DNA of 30,440 nt. Origin: a virus. This document shows positions 28,374 through 30,440 of the stretch, in pieces. The DNA lies in IMG/VR virus record IMGVR_UViG_3300044731_000442, positions 1 through 30,440 of that record. One strand, given 5' to 3'. Numbering within the stretch: position 1 is the stretch's first letter; each line of letters opens with the position of its first letter. The notes below the pieces were generated by a model. It was not told the origin of the DNA, searched no databases, and saw nothing but the letters and a program-made list of their open reading frames with translations. A program made the position numbers and the translations under genes.

Positions 28374-29735
28374 TCAAACATACCAATACTTCCCCGTGGA
28401 CTTATTGACCTCAAAGAACATTCGCATCATTACCGCATCAGCGTAGTCGGGAGATCGATTTAACTTCGATTTGATTTCATCCTTCGAACTCACGGCGCGT
28501 TTCTTGTCCTCTTTGGTACGATCACGCACAAGGTCAAGTTCCTTTATTAGTTCGTCACGCTTTGAGTTGTCGTGGATGAATACTTTGTTGTCACGGACCA
28601 TCGACGCCAGTTTGAAATAGCACTCGGATTTAAGGTTCGAATAATGCACCGAATCCTTTGCGCTCGATCCGTTGTTGAACTCCTTGCACCGGAGCAATCC
28701 CGCCACACCAATACCAAGCCCATCAGCGTCAACGATCACGTTGTTTAACCGAACCCCGTTTTCAGTTGCGAGCACTCGAATGATATCAGCGACTTCGTGC
28801 GGGTACTTGTGGTTGTATTCGTAGAATCGCATGAGGTGTAACCCCTTCCAAAGACAAATCACCGTCCTATCGTTGCCCATTGCAGCGGGATCGCACGTTA
28901 TGTAGCCATCACCACTTGCCTCAACGTCCTTTGTGAACATCTGAAGCATTGACTGGGTGTCGAATAGTAGGTCGGGCGAATCGTCGTAGTCCCAGTCACC
29001 AAGTGCCAAACGCTTATAGTCACGTTCGCTAAGTGATTTGAGGGTTTCTTCGTACACGTCGCGGTCTTTCATCTTTGTGTTGTCACCCAACAAAGAAGGG
29101 ATAAACGCTTTGTTGTACGGCAATTCGTTGTTTTTCCAAGGGCTGTAATAATCGTTCTTCAAAAAACCAACGGAAGGGTTGCATGTCATCAAAAGTTTAG
29201 GTTTATTGCGGTTTGTAAAATCGTTCGGTTTCTCATTAAAATCACTTTTCGGGTAAACACCGATAAGGTTTTTTCTTAATCGAACGAACGCCGTGTTTAC
29301 TGCTTTTGCCGTGCAAAGTTGAGCCTCGTCAATGAATGCGTCAGCCCCTTCCAATGAACCTAGATAGTTATAGTTCGGGTCTCTTGGTCTATAATCAAGC
29401 GGGTGAAATATGATGTTGCTGCCATTGAAAAAATCAATCACATGGTCTTGCCCGTTGTATGTGTAGTCCCTGCCTTCCTTTAACTTACACAAGTCAAGAA
29501 CCTCCCAAAAAGTGACCATTGTAGTGAGGCGAAGTTGTTTCAATTCTTCACGGAATATAATACCTGTTGTCTTTGGGTATTTAAGCCTCCGGGCAAGCTG
29601 CCAATAACACCCAAGAAAAGATTTGCCACCTCCAGCAGCGCCCCCAAACAACACCATTGTCTGATGGCTTGACCAATGAAGTAGTTGCATCGCCTGCTGT
29701 TGCTTTTCGCTCAGTTCTATTTTGATCTTCTCCAA
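28374..29735 (-). CDS. terL: Terminase large subunit
   Basis: The product has 453 residues with the two standard parts. The ATPase has Walker A GGAAGGGKS (31-39), Walker B AFIDEA (133-138) and coupling motif TCNP (184-187). The nuclease has CDPAAMGND with Asp282, VDADGLG with Asp336/338, and SPDYADAVMM with Asp430 and Asp433. It cuts concatemers and drives DNA into the prohead. The start is a TTG at 29735; no in-frame ATG stands between it and the upstream stop. It is the only minus-strand gene among the late genes, with its own promoter box (29767-29774). TerS is 11 kb away on the plus strand. Confidence 0.95.
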   Translation of the reverse strand: MEKIKIELSEKQQQAMQLLHWSSHQTMVLFGGAAGGGKSFLGCYWQLARRLKYPKTTGIIFREELKQLRLTTMVTFWEVLDLCKLKEGRDYTYNGQDHVIDFFNGSNIIFHPLDYRPRDPNYNYLGSLEGADAFIDEAQLCTAKAVNTAFVRLRKNLIGVYPKSDFNEKPNDFTNRNKPKLLMTCNPSVGFLKNDYYSPWKNNELPYNKAFIPSLLGDNTKMKDRDVYEETLKSLSERDYKRLALGDWDYDDSPDLLFDTQSMLQMFTKDVEASGDGYITCDPAAMGNDRTVICLWKGLHLMRFYEYNHKYPHEVADIIRVLATENGVRLNNVIVDADGLGIGVAGLLRCKEFNNGSSAKDSVHYSNLKSECYFKLASMVRDNKVFIHDNSKRDELIKELDLVRDRTKEDKKRAVSSKDEIKSKLNRSPDYADAVMMRMFFEVNKSTGKYWYV

Positions 29736-29766
29736 ACTTTTATCAATGTTTTTTTATACGCCTTCA

Positions 29767-29774
29767 CAAATATA
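29767..29774 (-). promoter_or_regulatory. TerL promoter -7 box TATATTTG
   Basis: On the minus strand TATATTTG lies 31 bases before the TTG start of TerL, in the divergent gap between TerL and the scaffold-like gene. The first ten bases (TATATTTGTG) equal those of the early promoter at 15474. No TTG is present at the -33 distance. Confidence 0.6.
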
Positions 29775-29804
29775 CGGCAGCTAAGTTTTAAGAAAAAAGA
29801 ACAC

Positions 29805-30389
29805 ATGAGTATCAAAGCAAAAATTCAAGAAGTTCTCGACAAATGGAAAGTCCAGTTGAGCGTTGAAGAACCCAAAAAAGTGGAACTCGCAGCCACGGCA
29901 AAAGCGGCTGACGGCTCTGAGATCGGTACACCCACAGCGTTCGAAGTTGGCGCGGAAGTGTACGTGATGATCGAAGATGCGCCACAGGCAGTTCCTGATG
30001 GAGAAATCGCAATGGAAGATGGCAGCATTGTCGTTGTGAAAGACGGCAAGATCGAATCCATCACACCGAAGGCAGAAGAAATGTCAAGTGACGTTCTCGC
30101 AGCGTTTGAAAAGTTGGCCGAACGTGTAAGCGTTTTGGAAGGACAGAATTCAGCGCAAGCCACCGAACTTTCAACAGCCAACGAAAAGATTGCCGAATTG
30201 ACCACCAAACTTTCAGCAGCCGAAAAGAAAGCGGTTGACGCTGAAAAGAAAGTGGTGGAACTTGGAAAGCAAGCGGCCACTGCATCGGTAAAGGATAAGA
30301 CCGCTGTTGAACTGAAAAAGGAAAAAGAAAAGCAACCAAAAGATTTCTCACGCATGACCTACGTGGAGCGTGTGTTGAACCAAAACTAA
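29805..30389 (+). CDS. Scaffold-like capsid assembly protein
   Basis: The product has 194 residues from the ATG at 29805; an upstream in-frame ATG is inside TerL and is rejected. It has an N-terminal helix (SIKAKIQEVLDKWKVQL), a beta-like middle with DGEIAMEDGSIVVVKDGKIE (about 66-85), a coiled coil rich in Ala, Glu and Lys (about 95-165), and a basic tail with a conserved end (FSRMTYVERVLNQN). Coiled coil, acidic middle and place immediately before the capsid gene fit a scaffold, the probable substrate of the XkdF-like protease. The phage-encoded middle motif recurs in capsid-adjacent proteins of Bacteroidota phages. Confidence 0.72.
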   Translation: MSIKAKIQEVLDKWKVQLSVEEPKKVELAATAKAADGSEIGTPTAFEVGAEVYVMIEDAPQAVPDGEIAMEDGSIVVVKDGKIESITPKAEEMSSDVLAAFEKLAERVSVLEGQNSAQATELSTANEKIAELTTKLSAAEKKAVDAEKKVVELGKQAATASVKDKTAVELKKEKEKQPKDFSRMTYVERVLNQN

Positions 30390-30440
30390 CAACAAAAAAG
30401 TAACAAAAAGAAATGGCAACTACTACCAATTTAACAACTA
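30304..30440. repeat. Terminal direct repeat, right copy
   Basis: This repeats 1-137 with one silent change (30314). It holds the end of the scaffold-like gene and the first bases of the capsid gene. Confidence 0.9.
30413..30440 (+). CDS. Major capsid protein, 5' fragment
   Basis: The first nine codons of the capsid gene, identical to 110-137, are cut by the window end. It is the same gene as 110-1003 on the circular map. Confidence 0.85.

Noticed and set aside
28310-28410. 32-codon frame from ATG 28310
   Set aside because: It runs through a strong terminator hairpin and its T run into the antisense end of TerL; the peptide is an artefact of the hairpin.
1-30440. CRISPR array, tRNA genes, integrase and attachment sites
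   Set aside because: I looked for repeat-spacer patterns, cloverleaf-like sequences and tyrosine or serine recombinase motifs and saw none; short tRNAs could escape reading by eye.

Overview
The window is one full turn of a circular phage genome. Bases 1-137 recur at 30304-30440 with a single mismatch, so the unit length is 30,303 bp and the window starts in the last codons of the gene that lies at its far end. A tape-measure protein, a probable frameshifted tail assembly chaperone, an XkdF-like prohead protease, a portal and a large terminase identify a long-tailed (siphovirus-like) tailed phage. The probable host group is Bacteroidota. Matches to the TAnnTTTG -7 promoter element sit in front of several genes, Shine-Dalgarno sequences are rare, there is a small lipoprotein with a Cys-Lys-Lys-Glu start, and the structural proteins are of types met in phages of that phylum. 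I see no integrase, no tRNA and no CRISPR array; a virulent lifestyle is likely but not proven.

Layout. (1) 110-6386, plus strand: major capsid protein, two virion proteins, portal with an extra C-terminal domain, head-tail connector, two small genes, then a lysis cassette of three membrane proteins and an M15-type endolysin. (2) 6349-15434, minus strand: the early/middle block, read from 15434 downwards. It holds two genes of unknown function, RecT with a PD-(D/E)XK exonuclease, a Cro-like HTH protein, a small unknown gene, a DnaA-domain-IV-like protein, an unknown gene, a lipoprotein, a ParB-like protein, a replication initiator containing 11-bp iterons, a DnaC-like helicase loader, a tiny membrane protein, several small unknowns, a YopX-like protein and NinG. 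(3) 15435-15532: the divergent control region. (4) 15533-28224, plus strand: sigma-like factor, Cys-rich protein, small conserved genes, small terminase, tail chaperone with a -1 frameshift, a tail-terminator-like/fibre fusion, a gp10-like protein, two large tail proteins, a tiny membrane protein, tape measure, prohead protease and an unrecognised protein. (5) 28225-28373: two stacked terminators with a promoter-like box between them, possibly a small RNA. (6) 28374-29735, minus strand: the large terminase on its own. (7) 29805-30389, plus strand: scaffold-like protein, leading back to the capsid gene.

How it may work together (inference). Host sigma factor reads the minus-strand promoter at 15474-15503 to make recombination and replication proteins. 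The initiator acts on the iterons inside its own gene, and the DnaC-like protein loads the host helicase. The sigma-like factor opposite the early operon would then help switch to the rightward late genes for packaging, tail, head and lysis.

Points most worth a second look: the iterons inside the initiator gene, the U_UUU_UUU frameshift site, the free-standing DnaA DNA-binding domain, the split and inverted terminase genes, the possible small RNA at 28290-28373, the terminator/pseudoknot leader before the initiator gene, and a 16-bp direct repeat that brackets one small gene as if it had been inserted.
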